A stretch of DNA of 64,000 bases, taken from NCBI RefSeq assembly GCF_000620705.1, contig NZ_JIAR01000025.1, positions 309,418 through 373,417 of the forward strand, read 5' to 3'. Shown piece by piece: positions 9,003 to 21,350 of this stretch. The notes under the pieces are model-generated. The model worked only from the letters and a program-made list of their open reading frames with translations, searched no databases and had not been told where the DNA came from. Within the stretch, counting starts at the first letter, position 1. Every line of letters begins with the position of its first letter. The position numbers were made by a program, and so were the translations under genes. Source of the stretch: Nocardioides sp. URHA0020 (GTDB lineage: Bacteria > Actinomycetota > Actinomycetes > Propionibacteriales > Nocardioidaceae).

Positions 9003-9595
9003 TGGGCCGCCTTCCTGACGTCGTAGCCGAAGACCTGCCACCCCTGCTTGCCGTTGGTCAGGTAGAGCTGGCCGGCGACGTGCACCCGCTGCGCCGTCGT
9101 GCCGGTGGTCGCGAACCGGAGGTCGACGCGCGCCGTCACTCCGACGGGCCGCTTCCTCACGCTCAGCACGTCGAGCGTGACGGCGCGGCTCACCGGCGTC
9201 ACCCCGGTGATGTCGGCGCCGATGTCGCGGTTGCTCATCAGGTCTCCGTCGCGCCGAGCCTGGGCCTGCGCGCCCGGGGTGAAGCCCTTCCAGGAGCCGA
9301 CGAAGCTGGAGCGGGGGTAGTCACCGGAGAGGTAGGCGGCGTCGAACCACCCGTCGACGACCGCCTGCACGTCCTCGACCAGCCGTGGCCGCAGGGTCCG
9401 GGGCAGCGCCCCTGCCCCCTTGCCCCACGACACCCGGGTCGTGACGGCCGGCGCCGCCGACGACGAGGCGGCCGACGGCGACGTGGGCGACGCGTCGGGC
9501 TCGGCATCGTCGCTGCCGGTGCAGCCGGCGGTCGCGAGGCCGATCACGGCCAGCGTCACCGTGACCCGAGACGCACGTCTGGACCGTTGTCGCAT
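8999..9595 (-). CDS. Putative lipoprotein
   Basis: The 198-residue product has an arginine-rich N-terminus, a hydrophobic segment, and the lipobox LATAGC (cysteine near residue 26), followed by an S/A/P-rich linker, so it is probably lipid-anchored outside the membrane. The rest (about residues 60-198) has no motif I can name; it ends with GKQGWQVFGYDVRKA, a fold reminiscent of small NTF2-like or Mce-associated domains, but this is only an impression. The start is ATG at 9595 with AAGGAGA about 9-13 nt upstream; the frame extends further upstream without a plausible site. It is translationally coupled to the LCP gene downstream, suggesting a joint envelope role. Confidence 0.75.
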   Translation of the reverse strand: MRQRSRRASRVTVTLAVIGLATAGCTGSDDAEPDASPTSPSAASSSAAPAVTTRVSWGKGAGALPRTLRPRLVEDVQAVVDGWFDAAYLSGDYPRSSFVGSWKGFTPGAQAQARRDGDLMSNRDIGADITGVTPVSRAVTLDVLSVRKRPVGVTARVDLRFATTGTTAQRVHVAGQLYLTNGKQGWQVFGYDVRKAAQ

Positions 9596-9690
9596 TCTCC
9601 GAAACTCTCCTTCACAGGTGCCGATCGGAGTGAAGTCTGCAAGACGGGGTTGTGGCTCCCGGCACACCACGCCGCAAACCCGCCCCGTCG

Positions 9691-9720
9691 TCTGCAATTG
9701 CTGGTGCGGGGGTCTAGCCT
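9691..9720 (+). promoter_or_regulatory. Candidate kgd promoter
   Basis: TCTGCA (9691-9696) and TAGCCT (9715-9720) are 18 bp apart. The -10 is a good actinobacterial hexamer, the -35 is weak. This would give a leader of about 40 nt with a ribosome site before the GTG at 9769. Confidence 0.4.
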
Positions 9721-9768
9721 TGACACCTGACACTCCCCGTGCACGTACCGGAAGAGGCGAATCAAGCC

Positions 9769-13539
<3,771 letters not shown>

Positions 13540-13552
13540 GCCGGGGCGTCAG

Positions 13553-13729
13553 ATGTACTTCACCGACCGCGGCATCGAGGAGCTCGAGAAGCGTCGGGGT
13601 GACGAGGAGGTCACGCTGGCCTGGCTGGCCGAGCAGCTGCAGGGCTTCGTCGACTCGCACCCGGAGTTCGAGACCGCCGTCGAGCGGTTCGCGACCTGGC
13701 TGGCGCGGCTCGACGACCCCGACGACTAG
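13553..13729 (+). CDS. DUF6104-type small protein
   Basis: A 58-residue acidic protein that begins MYFTDRGIEELEKRRGDEEV and ends in a helix ATWLARLDDPDD. From memory this matches the small conserved actinobacterial family DUF6104, which keeps the MYFTDRGIEELEKRRG start almost unchanged; its function is unknown. It begins 13 nt after kgd on the same strand, so it is probably expressed with it and could be a small accessory protein. It is entirely alpha-helical by inspection, with no cysteines and no membrane segment. Confidence 0.75.
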   Translation: MYFTDRGIEELEKRRGDEEVTLAWLAEQLQGFVDSHPEFETAVERFATWLARLDDPDD

Positions 13730-13740
13730 CGGCGGAGTCG

Positions 13741-14289
13741 CTACCGCAGCGCGTCGAACCCGGCCCGGACGAGGTCGGGCAGCGAGCCGCCGTCGGTGAG
13801 CCAGGTCGCGGTTGAGGCGCGGAAGACCGCGAACCCCACCGCGGCCAGGGTGCGCGCGCCGGCGTCCCCGCCGAGCTCGCGCGCGACCACGTGCTCCCAC
13901 GACGCGAACGTGTCGTAGAGCCGACCGCGGAGCACCGGCGAGGTCGCGGCGGCGCGCTGGCGCAGCTGCACCCGCTCCCGGTCGCTCTCGAAGCCCCGCG
14001 CGAGCTCCACGAGCGCCTCCCGGACGACGTCCAGGTCGCCGAGGTCGGCCGCGACCAGCTCCCGCATCCGGGAGCGCAGCTCGGCCTGACGCTCCTCCCG
14101 GCCCATGTCGAGGACCTCGTCCTTGGTGGCGAAGTAGCGGAAGAACGTGCGCGCCGAGACGCCCGCCTCCGCCGCGATGGACTCGACCGACGTCGCGTCG
14201 TACCCGTGCCCGGCGAACCCGCGCAGCGCCGCCTCCTCGAGCGCCTCGCGGGTGCTGCGCTTGTGGGTCTCGCGGCGTCCGTCAGTCAC
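13741..14289 (-). CDS. TetR-family regulator
   Basis: The 182-residue product is a one-component repressor. The helix-turn-helix spans about residues 17-50 (ATSVESIAAEAGVSARTFFRYF), with the typical FRYFATKDEVL end. The C-terminal ligand domain is diverged, ending DLVRAGFDALR. It overlaps the end of the arylsulfatase gene by 8 bp on the same strand, so it is probably co-transcribed and may control the sulfatase. It is convergent with the DUF6104 gene, with 11 bp between stops. Confidence 0.88.
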   Translation of the reverse strand: MTDGRRETHKRSTREALEEAALRGFAGHGYDATSVESIAAEAGVSARTFFRYFATKDEVLDMGREERQAELRSRMRELVAADLGDLDVVREALVELARGFESDRERVQLRQRAAATSPVLRGRLYDTFASWEHVVARELGGDAGARTLAAVGFAVFRASTATWLTDGGSLPDLVRAGFDALR

Positions 14290-16555
14290 CTGCGAGCGCC
14301 ACCCGCAGCTCGGCGCCGGCCGCCGGGCGCGCGCCGGGGCGGCCGCTGTGCAGCTCGACCCGCGACAGGGTGCCGGTGAAGGTGAAGGGCGGCGCGTAGT
14401 CCCGGCTCACCGAGATGCCCCGGTCCCGCCCGACGTGCATGCCGGCCCCCGACGAGCCGAGGTTGGGGAAGAAGAGGAGCCCGGGCAGCGGCGCCGCCGA
14501 CAGGTCGACGCCGTCGACGGCGAGGACCAGCCGGGGATCCCGCCCGGGCTCGTAGCGCACGCTCAGCACGTGCTCGCCGCGCGGCACCGGCTCGGCGGCC
14601 GCGACGCGGACGGTCCGGTCCAGCATCGCGACGGTGGCGACCAGCCGCCCGTCGAGGAGGTACGTCGCCCAGCCACCGTGCCGGTCACCGGTCGCCGCGA
14701 TGACGCCCTCGGCGCCGCCCTCCGGCACGACGACGCGCGCCGTGAGCTCGAAGCCGCCCATCAGCGCGGGCAGCTGGCTCTCCTGGACCGGTCCACCACC
14801 GGGCGCGTAGCGCCCCGACGTGGGCGGTGGGAACTCGCCGGGGTGCAGGTGGGCCATCGACCCCGGGAACTCGAAGAGCGGGAGCACCTGGTTGCGTCCG
14901 GCCTCGGCCCACCACAGCTCCTCCAGCCGCCGGACCCGGTCGGGCAGCTCGTCGGCGAGGTCGCGCGACTCGGAGAAGTCCTCGGCGATGTGGAAGAGCG
15001 ACCACCGGTCGGTGTCATGGTCGTGGCTGCCGAGGAGGTGTGCCCGCTCGTCGAACTGGTTGGCGACGTGGTCGGTGACAGCCATCCACCCGTCGTGGTA
15101 GATCGCCCGGGAGCCGAACATCTCGAAGTACTGCACCAGCCGGTGCTCCTCGGCCGCCGGCTCCGCGAAGCTCGGCAGCAGCGACGCGCCCTCGACCGGT
15201 TGCTGGGTGACGCCGTCGACGGTCTCCGGTGCCTCGATCCCGGCCGCGTCCAGGATGGTCGCGTAGAGGTCGACGGCGTGCACGAACTGCGGGCGTACGC
15301 CACCGCGGTCGGCCAGCCGGTCGCCCCAGCGCACCACGAGCGGCGTACGGACGCCGCCGAGCCAGGCGTAGCGCTTCCACAGCCGCAGCGGGGCGTTGCC
15401 GGCCCACGCCCAGCCGTAGGGGTAGTGGTTGTAGGCCTCCTGGCCGCCGATCTCGTCGATGCGGGAGATCGACTCCTCGACGTCCTCGCCCAGCCCCAGC
15501 CAGCCGGCCGCCTCGTTGAGGGTGCCGGTGGTGCCGCCCTCGGCGCTGGCACCGTTGTCGGAGAGCAGCATCACGATCGTGTCCTCGGCGATGCCGCGCT
15601 CGTCCAGGTCGGCGAGGAGCCGGCCCAGGTGGTGGTCGGTGTGGGTCACGAAACCCGCGAAGACCTCCATGTAGCGCGCGAACAGCCGCCGTTGGTCGGC
15701 CGGCAGCGTCTCCCAGTCGGGGATCCAGGGCGGCCGCTCGGGCAGCACGGTGTCGGCCGGGATGATGCCCCCGGCCACCTGGCGGTCGTAGGCCCGCTGG
15801 CGCCACGCCTCCCAGCCGTCGTCGAACTGGCCGACGTACGGCGTCACCCACTCCTCGCCGACCTGGTGCGGCGCGTGCGCGGCACCGGGCGCGAAGTAGA
15901 GGAAGAACGGCTTGCGGGACTCGGCCTGCTGCTGGTCCTGGACCATGCGGATCGCCTGGTCGACCAGGTCCTCGGTGAGGTGGTAGCCCTCCGCCGGCGT
16001 GGCCGGCGGGTCGATGTGGGTGTTGTCGCGCACCAGCTCGGGCGCCCACTGGCTGGTCTCGGCACCGAGGAAGCCGTAGTAGCGCTCGAAGCCCTGGCCG
16101 AGCGGCCAGCGGTCGAAGGGACCGGCGGCGGAGTACTCGTTCTTGGGTGCCAGGTGCCACTTGCCGACCGCGAGCGTGTTGTAGCCGTTGTCGCGCAGCA
16201 CCCGCGCGAGGGTGGCGGCCGACCTCGGGATCCGGCCGGTGTAGCCCGGGAAGCCGAGCGCCGCCTCCTGGGTGACGCCCATCCCCACGGCGTGGTGGTT
16301 GCGCCCGGTGAGCAGCGCCGCCCGGGTCGCCGAGCAGACGGAGGTCACGTGGAAGCGGTTGTAGCGCACGCCCTCGGCCGCCAGCCGGTCGATGTGCGGC
16401 GTCGCGATGCCGGAGCCGAAGCAGCCGAGCTGACCGAAGCCGACGTCGTCGAGGACGACCATCAGCACGTTGGGCGCGCCGGGTCCGGGCTTCGGGTAGG
16501 GCACGAAGCGCGGCTCGGAGGTCTCGACTCGGGTGGTGATCCGCTGGGTGCTCAC
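14282..16555 (-). CDS. Arylsulfatase (formylglycine-dependent sulfatase)
   Basis: Hydrolyses sulfate esters. The 757-residue product is long, like the large AtsA-type arylsulfatases of actinobacteria and pseudomonads. It shows the metal site MVVLDDVGFGQLGCFG (about 30-45), the formylglycine motif CSATRAALLTGRNHH (C-S-A-T-R, fitting C-x-A-x-R), and downstream metal ligands in LLSDNGASAEGG. The C-terminal 200 residues form the beta domain seen in this subfamily. No export signal is evident, so it is likely cytosolic. The start is chosen as GTG 16555 because TAGCGT ends 7 nt upstream; GTG 16564 is in frame but overlaps that hexamer. The TetR gene follows with overlap. No formylglycine-generating enzyme is in the window. 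Confidence 0.92.
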   Translation of the reverse strand: MSTQRITTRVETSEPRFVPYPKPGPGAPNVLMVVLDDVGFGQLGCFGSGIATPHIDRLAAEGVRYNRFHVTSVCSATRAALLTGRNHHAVGMGVTQEAALGFPGYTGRIPRSAATLARVLRDNGYNTLAVGKWHLAPKNEYSAAGPFDRWPLGQGFERYYGFLGAETSQWAPELVRDNTHIDPPATPAEGYHLTEDLVDQAIRMVQDQQQAESRKPFFLYFAPGAAHAPHQVGEEWVTPYVGQFDDGWEAWRQRAYDRQVAGGIIPADTVLPERPPWIPDWETLPADQRRLFARYMEVFAGFVTHTDHHLGRLLADLDERGIAEDTIVMLLSDNGASAEGGTTGTLNEAAGWLGLGEDVEESISRIDEIGGQEAYNHYPYGWAWAGNAPLRLWKRYAWLGGVRTPLVVRWGDRLADRGGVRPQFVHAVDLYATILDAAGIEAPETVDGVTQQPVEGASLLPSFAEPAAEEHRLVQYFEMFGSRAIYHDGWMAVTDHVANQFDERAHLLGSHDHDTDRWSLFHIAEDFSESRDLADELPDRVRRLEELWWAEAGRNQVLPLFEFPGSMAHLHPGEFPPPTSGRYAPGGGPVQESQLPALMGGFELTARVVVPEGGAEGVIAATGDRHGGWATYLLDGRLVATVAMLDRTVRVAAAEPVPRGEHVLSVRYEPGRDPRLVLAVDGVDLSAAPLPGLLFFPNLGSSGAGMHVGRDRGISVSRDYAPPFTFTGTLSRVELHSGRPGARPAAGAELRVALAGD

Positions 16556-16562
16556 CGCCGGC

Positions 16563-16568
16563 ACGCTA
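16563..16568 (-). promoter_or_regulatory. Candidate -10 (TAGCGT) of the arylsulfatase-tetR unit
   Basis: TAGCGT on the minus strand ends 7 nt before the GTG at 16555. There is no Shine-Dalgarno sequence, consistent with a leaderless start. Confidence 0.4.
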
Positions 16569-16639
16569 GCCGCATCCCACCCGGCCTGTCACTCGACTGA
16601 CACTTTTCTCGGGTGCGGGTCGTACGGCAGGATGCACCC

Positions 16640-17287
16640 ATGTCCGAGCACCCGACCGACCCCGCCGGCACGACCCCGCCGATCGCGTACCCGGCCGCAC
16701 CGTGGGCCATGGTCGGGCAGCTCTGGCTGTCGATCTTCCGGCTGCGGGAGGGCGTCGACGAGCTCCGGCCGGCCGGCACGTACGGCGCCGCCTTCGTGTC
16801 CTACGAGCCCGGCAGTCCCCTGACCTACTCCGAGCTGCTCGTCGCACGTCTGGTGCCGACCGAGCACCACGGCCGGTGCGTGTCGATCACCGACATCTGG
16901 GTCGACTCCCCCGCCTCGGTCGCGGGCGGTCGCGAGCTGTGGGCGATCCCCAAGGGGCTCTGCGACTTCCAGCTCGACACCAGCCATCGCGGCCCGCTGT
17001 CCTCGACCACCTGGTCGGCCTCGCTCGGGCGACGCCCGATCGCCACCGCCTCGTTCACCGACGTGACCAGGGCGATCCCGCGGGTGCCGTTCACGGGCAC
17101 CACCTGGCAGCCCGGCATCGACGACACCGACGGCGAGGAGCGCACCGCCGTGCTCCGCGGATCGGCGAAGGCCTTCCCCGCCCGCGGTCGCTGGGACTTC
17201 GCCCCCGACGGTCCGCTCGGCTGGATGCGTGGCGCCCGTCAGCTGGCGTCGTTCCGCCAGGCCGACTTCCGGATGTCCTTCGGCTGA
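16640..17287 (+). CDS. Acetoacetate decarboxylase-like protein
   Basis: The 215-residue product resembles the acetoacetate decarboxylase (ADC) superfamily: a beta-rich barrel with the motif RELWAIPKGLCDF (about residues 100-112), where the lysine aligns with the Schiff-base region of ADC. Substrate is unknown; many relatives are not true acetoacetate decarboxylases. The start is ATG 16640, with CAGGAT ending 6 nt before it. The YjbR-like gene follows after 19 nt on the same strand, so they are probably co-transcribed. It diverges from the arylsulfatase, with an 84-bp shared promoter region. Confidence 0.7.
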   Translation: MSEHPTDPAGTTPPIAYPAAPWAMVGQLWLSIFRLREGVDELRPAGTYGAAFVSYEPGSPLTYSELLVARLVPTEHHGRCVSITDIWVDSPASVAGGRELWAIPKGLCDFQLDTSHRGPLSSTTWSASLGRRPIATASFTDVTRAIPRVPFTGTTWQPGIDDTDGEERTAVLRGSAKAFPARGRWDFAPDGPLGWMRGARQLASFRQADFRMSFG

Positions 17288-17306
17288 GCCCGGACGAAGA
17301 CAGCCC

Positions 17307-17726
17307 GTGGCGCGCCGCATCGAGCCCGACGCGGCCGTCGTACGCCGTCTCTCCGCGATCGCCCGGCCGCTCCCGGAGATCCTCGAGGAGGAGGCGTGGA
17401 CCGGGGTGCGCTGGCGCATCCGGACGAGGACCTTCGCCCACGTCATGGTCGCCCAGCCCGGCTACGAGTCGGCGTACCGCGACATCACCGGCGACGAGTC
17501 GGTCCGCACGGTTCTCACCTTCCGGGCCGCCGGTGACGAGCTGCTCGCGCTCACGCACGCAGGGCTGCCGTTCTACAAGCCACCGTGGTCGCCGACGATC
17601 GTCGGCATGGTCCTCGGCGACGACACCGACTGGGCGGAGGTCGGCGAGCTCGTCACCGAGTCCTACCGGGCGTGCGCCCCGCAGCGGCTGGGCCGGCTGC
17701 TCGACGGCCGGGGCGGACTAGCCTGA
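17307..17726 (+). CDS. MmcQ/YjbR-family protein
   Basis: The 139-residue product has the layout of the MmcQ/YjbR family, small proteins with a double-wing DNA-binding-like fold and unknown function. Recognisable parts are WRIRTRTFAHVMVAQPG, FRAAGDELLALTHAG, and the family-typical C-terminal DDTDWAEVGELVTESYRACAPQRL. The start is GTG 17307; an upstream in-frame start at 17229 would overlap the preceding gene. It sits between the ADC-like gene and a TetR gene, all on the plus strand within 1.7 kb. Confidence 0.75.
   Translation: MARRIEPDAAVVRRLSAIARPLPEILEEEAWTGVRWRIRTRTFAHVMVAQPGYESAYRDITGDESVRTVLTFRAAGDELLALTHAGLPFYKPPWSPTIVGMVLGDDTDWAEVGELVTESYRACAPQRLGRLLDGRGGLA
17719..17724 (+). promoter_or_regulatory. 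Candidate -10 (TAGCCT) of tetR 17732
   Basis: TAGCCT lies at the very end of the YjbR-like gene, covering its stop region, and ends 7 nt before the ATG at 17732. The TetR gene could therefore be transcribed on its own as a leaderless mRNA. Confidence 0.45.
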
Positions 17727-17731
17727 GCCCC

Positions 17732-18364
17732 ATGGCGGAGACGACGACGCGGGTCGAGCGCAAGGAGCTCACCCGTCGCGCGATCCTCGACGCCGCGCTC
17801 GACCTCTCCGCCCAGAGCACCCTGGCGGCGCTCTCCCTGCGCCAGGTCGCCAAGGAGGTCGGAATCGTCCCGACCGCGTTCTACCGGCACTTCGACTCGA
17901 TCGAGGCCCTCGGGCTGGCACTGGTCGACGAGTCCTTCGCCTCGCTGCGCACCATGATGCGCGCGATCCGGCGCGGCGACCCGAGCTACGCCGACATCGC
18001 GGACCGGTCGATCACGATCCTGGTCGAGCACGTGCACCACCAGCGGGCGCACTTCCTCTTCATCGCCCGCGAGCGCGCGGCGGGCCCGACCGCCGTGCGG
18101 CGAGCGATCCGGCAGCAGATCGAGCTCTTCGAGCAGGAGCTGGCGATCGACCTGGCCGGCCTGCCGGGCACCGAGCTCTGGTCGGCCGAGGACCTCGGCG
18201 TGGTGTCCAACCTGATGGTCAGCGCCCTGGTCTCGACCGCCGAGTCGATCCTGACCGTCGCCGACCCGGCGACCGAGCGGGAGCTGGTCGCGCGGGCGCG
18301 CACCCAGCTGCGGATGGTGCTGGTGGGTGCGCTCAACTGGCGCTCGGTCCCGAGCGGCACCTAG
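17732..18364 (+). CDS. TetR-family regulator
   Basis: The 210-residue product has an N-terminal helix-turn-helix (about 15-60: RRAILDAALDL, then LSLRQVAKEVGIVPTAFYRHF). It has a C-terminal all-helical domain with the HHQRAHFLFIARERAAGP region, common in FabR/FasR-like TetR proteins of actinobacteria. The target may be fatty-acid or lipid genes, by weak analogy only. Its stop codon overlaps that of the convergent SDR gene by 4 bp. Confidence 0.88.
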   Translation: MAETTTRVERKELTRRAILDAALDLSAQSTLAALSLRQVAKEVGIVPTAFYRHFDSIEALGLALVDESFASLRTMMRAIRRGDPSYADIADRSITILVEHVHHQRAHFLFIARERAAGPTAVRRAIRQQIELFEQELAIDLAGLPGTELWSAEDLGVVSNLMVSALVSTAESILTVADPATERELVARARTQLRMVLVGALNWRSVPSGT

Positions 18365-19047
18365 GCCGGGCGCACCGTCACGTCGGACATCGTCGCGTCG
18401 TGAGGCAGGTCGACGAGGTGAAGGATCGCGTCGGCGACCGTCTCCGGACGGATCCACGCGGCGGCGTCGTACGCCCTGCCCTCCTGCTCGTGCACCTTCT
18501 CCTGCATCGGCGTCGCCGTCCGGCCGGGGTAGACCGTGCTGACCCGGACGCCGTGGCCGGCCTCCTCACCACGCAGCGAGTCGGCCAGGGCGCGCAGGCC
18601 GTGCTTGGAGGCGGCGTACGCCGACCACTGCGGGTGGGCGTGGAGGCCGGCGCCGGAGTTGACGAAGACGACGGTGCCGCCCGCCTGCCGCAGGGCCGGC
18701 AGGGCGACCCGTGTCAGCGCGGCGGGCGCGACCAGATTGACCTGCAGCTGGGCGGTCCACGCCTCGACGCCGAGCTCGGAGACCGGGCCGAGCTCAACCA
18801 CCCCTGCGGCGTGCACCAGCGAGTCCAGCGCGTCGGGGACGGCCAGCGACTCGACCGACTCGGGCCGCGCGAGGTCGGCGACCAGCACCTCGACGCCGGG
18901 CAGGTCGGCGGCCATCTCCTCGGCGCGCTCGGGTGAGCGGGCGAGCACGACGACCTCGTCGCCGCGGGCCAGCAGCCGCTGGGCGAGCACCGCGCCGATG
19001 CCAGACCCGGCGCCGGTGAGGAGGTGCCGCATCGTGGGGTGGCTCAT
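18361..19047 (-). CDS. Short-chain dehydrogenase/reductase
   Basis: The 228-residue product is a classical SDR. The cofactor loop is TGAGSGIGAVLAQRL (residues 11-25), the NAG-type motif is HAAGV, and the active site has serine in FVNSGAGLHAHP with YAASKHG as the YxxxK. The R at the end of the second strand (LARSPERAEE) favours NADP(H). It overlaps the upstream oxidoreductase gene by ATGA, so the two are coupled. The substrate is not predictable; the C-terminal VSTVYPGRTATPMQ suits small carbonyl substrates. Confidence 0.88.
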   Translation of the reverse strand: MSHPTMRHLLTGAGSGIGAVLAQRLLARGDEVVVLARSPERAEEMAADLPGVEVLVADLARPESVESLAVPDALDSLVHAAGVVELGPVSELGVEAWTAQLQVNLVAPAALTRVALPALRQAGGTVVFVNSGAGLHAHPQWSAYAASKHGLRALADSLRGEEAGHGVRVSTVYPGRTATPMQEKVHEQEGRAYDAAAWIRPETVADAILHLVDLPHDATMSDVTVRPA

Positions 19048-20012
19048 CGGGTGAAGACGATCTTGCCGAACTGCTCGCCGCCGAGCATCGCCGCGAACCC
19101 GTCGCGCGCGTCCTCCATCGGGAGCGTCCGGTCGATCAGCGGCCGAGCGCCGGTGGCGTCCAGCATGGAGACCAGCCCGGCGAGCTCGTCGCGGGTGCCC
19201 ATCGTCGAGCCGATGACGCTGAGCTGCAGGAAGAAGATGCGGGTCAGCTCGGCGTCGTCGAGGTTCGGGCCCGACGTCGTACCGGAGGTGACGATCCGAC
19301 CTCCGGGTCGCAGCGCCCGGATGGAGTGCGACCAGGTCGCGCGACCGACGGTCTCGATAACGGCGTCGACCTTGACCGGCAGCCGGGCGCCGGACTCGAA
19401 CGCGTCGTGGGCGCCCAGCTCGAGGGCCCGTGCCCGCTTCACCTCGTCCCGGCTGGTGACCAGCACCCGCAGGCCGGCGGCACGGCCGAGGACGATCGCG
19501 GCGGTCGCCACGCCACCGCCCGCACCCTGGACCAGCACGGTCTCGCCCGCGCGCAGCGCGCCGCGGGTGAAGAGCATCCGGTACGCCGTGAGCCACGCGG
19601 TCGGCAGGCAGGCGGCCTCCGCGAACGACAGCGACGGCGGCTTCGGCACCACGTTGCGACGAGGCACGGCGACCTTGTCCGCGAGCGTGCCCTGGTAGCG
19701 CTCGGAGAGCAGCGACCGCTTCGGGTCGAACGTCTCGTCACCGGTCCACGAGGGGTCGCTGATCACCGCGTGCACGACGACCTCGTTGCCGTCCTCGTCG
19801 AGGCCCGCGGCGTCGCAGCCGAGGATCATCGGCAGCGCCTCGTCGCGCAGGCCGACCCCACGCAAGGAGAAGAGGTCGTGGTGGTTGAGCGACGCGGCCT
19901 TGACCGTCACCGTCGTCCACCCCTCGGGGACCTCCGGATCGGGACGCTCCCCCAGCTGCAGCGCGGAGAGCGGGTCTTCCTTCGAGAAGCGGTCGGCGTA
20001 GACGGCGAACAT
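19044..20012 (-). CDS. Zinc-independent MDR oxidoreductase (quinone oxidoreductase-like)
   Basis: The 322-residue product belongs to the medium-chain dehydrogenase superfamily. It has an N-terminal GroES-like domain (SLNHHDLFSLRGVG) and the cofactor motif VLVQGAGGGVATAAIVLGRAAG (about 160-181). The structural-zinc cysteine cluster is absent, and a conserved catalytic-zinc set is not evident. It probably reduces enones or quinones with NADPH. The start is ATG 20012, with TAGGTT ending 7 nt upstream. It is coupled to the SDR downstream by a 4-bp overlap; two reductases may act on one substrate. Confidence 0.86.
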   Translation of the reverse strand: MFAVYADRFSKEDPLSALQLGERPDPEVPEGWTTVTVKAASLNHHDLFSLRGVGLRDEALPMILGCDAAGLDEDGNEVVVHAVISDPSWTGDETFDPKRSLLSERYQGTLADKVAVPRRNVVPKPPSLSFAEAACLPTAWLTAYRMLFTRGALRAGETVLVQGAGGGVATAAIVLGRAAGLRVLVTSRDEVKRARALELGAHDAFESGARLPVKVDAVIETVGRATWSHSIRALRPGGRIVTSGTTSGPNLDDAELTRIFFLQLSVIGSTMGTRDELAGLVSMLDATGARPLIDRTLPMEDARDGFAAMLGGEQFGKIVFTR

Positions 20013-20019
20013 GGTGTCG

Positions 20020-20025
20020 AACCTA
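20020..20025 (-). promoter_or_regulatory. Candidate -10 (TAGGTT) of the MDR-SDR unit
   Basis: TAGGTT on the minus strand ends 7 nt before the ATG at 20012, with no ribosome-binding site in between. Confidence 0.5.
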
Positions 20026-20036
20026 CCCAGGCGGGG

Positions 20037-21212
20037 TCAGCGCCGGGCGACCCCGTCCCGGCGGGCGGCCTCGGCGACCGCTGCCGAGACCGCGGGTCCG
20101 ACGCGCGGGTCGAACGGCGACGGGATGACGTAGTCCTCCGACAGCGCATCGCCGACCAGGGCGGCGATGGCCTCGGCGGCGGCGAGCTTCATGCCCTCGG
20201 TGATCGATGTCGCGTGCGCGTCGAACGCGCCTCGGAAGATGCCGGGGAAGGCCAGGACGTTGTTGATCTGGTTGGGGAAGTCCGAGCGCCCGGTCGCGAC
20301 GACGCGGGCGTGGCGGTGCGCGACCTCGGGGTGCACCTCCGGCATCGGGTTGGCCATCGCGAAGATGATCGCGTCGGCCGCCATCCGCGCGACGTCCTCC
20401 TCCGGCACGGTGCCGCCGGACACCCCGAGGTAGACGTCGGCCCCGTCGAGGGCCTCCGCGAGCGTCCCGGTGCGGCCGGTCTTGTCGGCCGTCATCTCCG
20501 CGAGCTCGCGCTTGACCGGGGTCAGGTCGCTGCGCCCCGAGTGCACGATGCCCTTGCGGTCGGTGACCGCGAGGTCGGTGATGCCCGCCTCCAGCAGGAT
20601 CTTCGCGATCGCGACGCCGGCCGCACCGGCGCCCGAGATGACGACGCGGGTCGACTCCGGGCTGCGACCGGTCAGCGTGAGCGCGTTCTTCAGCGCGGCC
20701 AGGGCGACCACGGCGGTGCCGTGCTGGTCGTCGTGGAAGACGGGGATGTCGAGGAGCGCCTTGAGCCGGTCCTCGATCTCGAAGCAGCGCGGGGCGGAGA
20801 TGTCCTCGAGGTTGATGCCGCCGAAGCTCGGCGCCAGCCGCACGACGGTCTCGATGATCTCCTCGACGTCGGTGGTCGCCAGGCAGATCGGGACGGCGTC
20901 GACGCCGCCGAACTGCTTGAAGAGCACCGCCTTGCCCTCCATCACCGGCATCGCGGCGGCCGGCCCGATGTCGCCCAGACCCAGCACGGCCGTGCCGTCG
21001 GAGACGACGGCCACGGTGTTGGGCACCCAGGTGTAGTGCTGGGTCATCGACGGGTCCGCGGCGATCGCCTCGCAGACCCGGGCGACGCCCGGGGTGTAGG
21101 CGAGGGACAGGTCGTCGGCGCCCGCGAGCGCGACCGTCGAGCGGACCTCCATCTTGCCGCCCACGTGCAGGTCGAAGACCGGATCACCGGCGAAGGGATG
21201 TGCATCAGCCAT
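20037..21212 (-). CDS. NAD(P)-dependent malic enzyme
   Basis: Oxidatively decarboxylates malate to pyruvate, linking the TCA cycle to gluconeogenic and lipogenic pools. The 391-residue product is the short bacterial type without a phosphotransacetylase domain. Motifs include AYTPGVARVCEAI (about 39-51), the metal and substrate region GGINLEDISAPRCFEIE, FHDDQHGTAVVALAAL, and the cofactor loop SGAGAAGVAIAKILL. The start is ATG 21212, preceded by a weak GGAAAG about 11 nt upstream. 138 bp separate it from sodX on the same strand; that gap holds nothing I can name. Confidence 0.94.
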   Translation of the reverse strand: MADAHPFAGDPVFDLHVGGKMEVRSTVALAGADDLSLAYTPGVARVCEAIAADPSMTQHYTWVPNTVAVVSDGTAVLGLGDIGPAAAMPVMEGKAVLFKQFGGVDAVPICLATTDVEEIIETVVRLAPSFGGINLEDISAPRCFEIEDRLKALLDIPVFHDDQHGTAVVALAALKNALTLTGRSPESTRVVISGAGAAGVAIAKILLEAGITDLAVTDRKGIVHSGRSDLTPVKRELAEMTADKTGRTGTLAEALDGADVYLGVSGGTVPEEDVARMAADAIIFAMANPMPEVHPEVAHRHARVVATGRSDFPNQINNVLAFPGIFRGAFDAHATSITEGMKLAAAEAIAALVGDALSEDYVIPSPFDPRVGPAVSAAVAEAARRDGVARR

Positions 21213-21350
21213 GACAGCTCTGACTTTCCGGAAGGAGACGACCGAGAGGGGACGTGCGGCGCGGACGGGCCTCGCTCGACGCGCAGGGGTGGTGCGCGGA
21301 ACTCGCAGGCCTTGGGGGATCTTCCCCGGCTGCCGCAGTCTGTCACAGGG

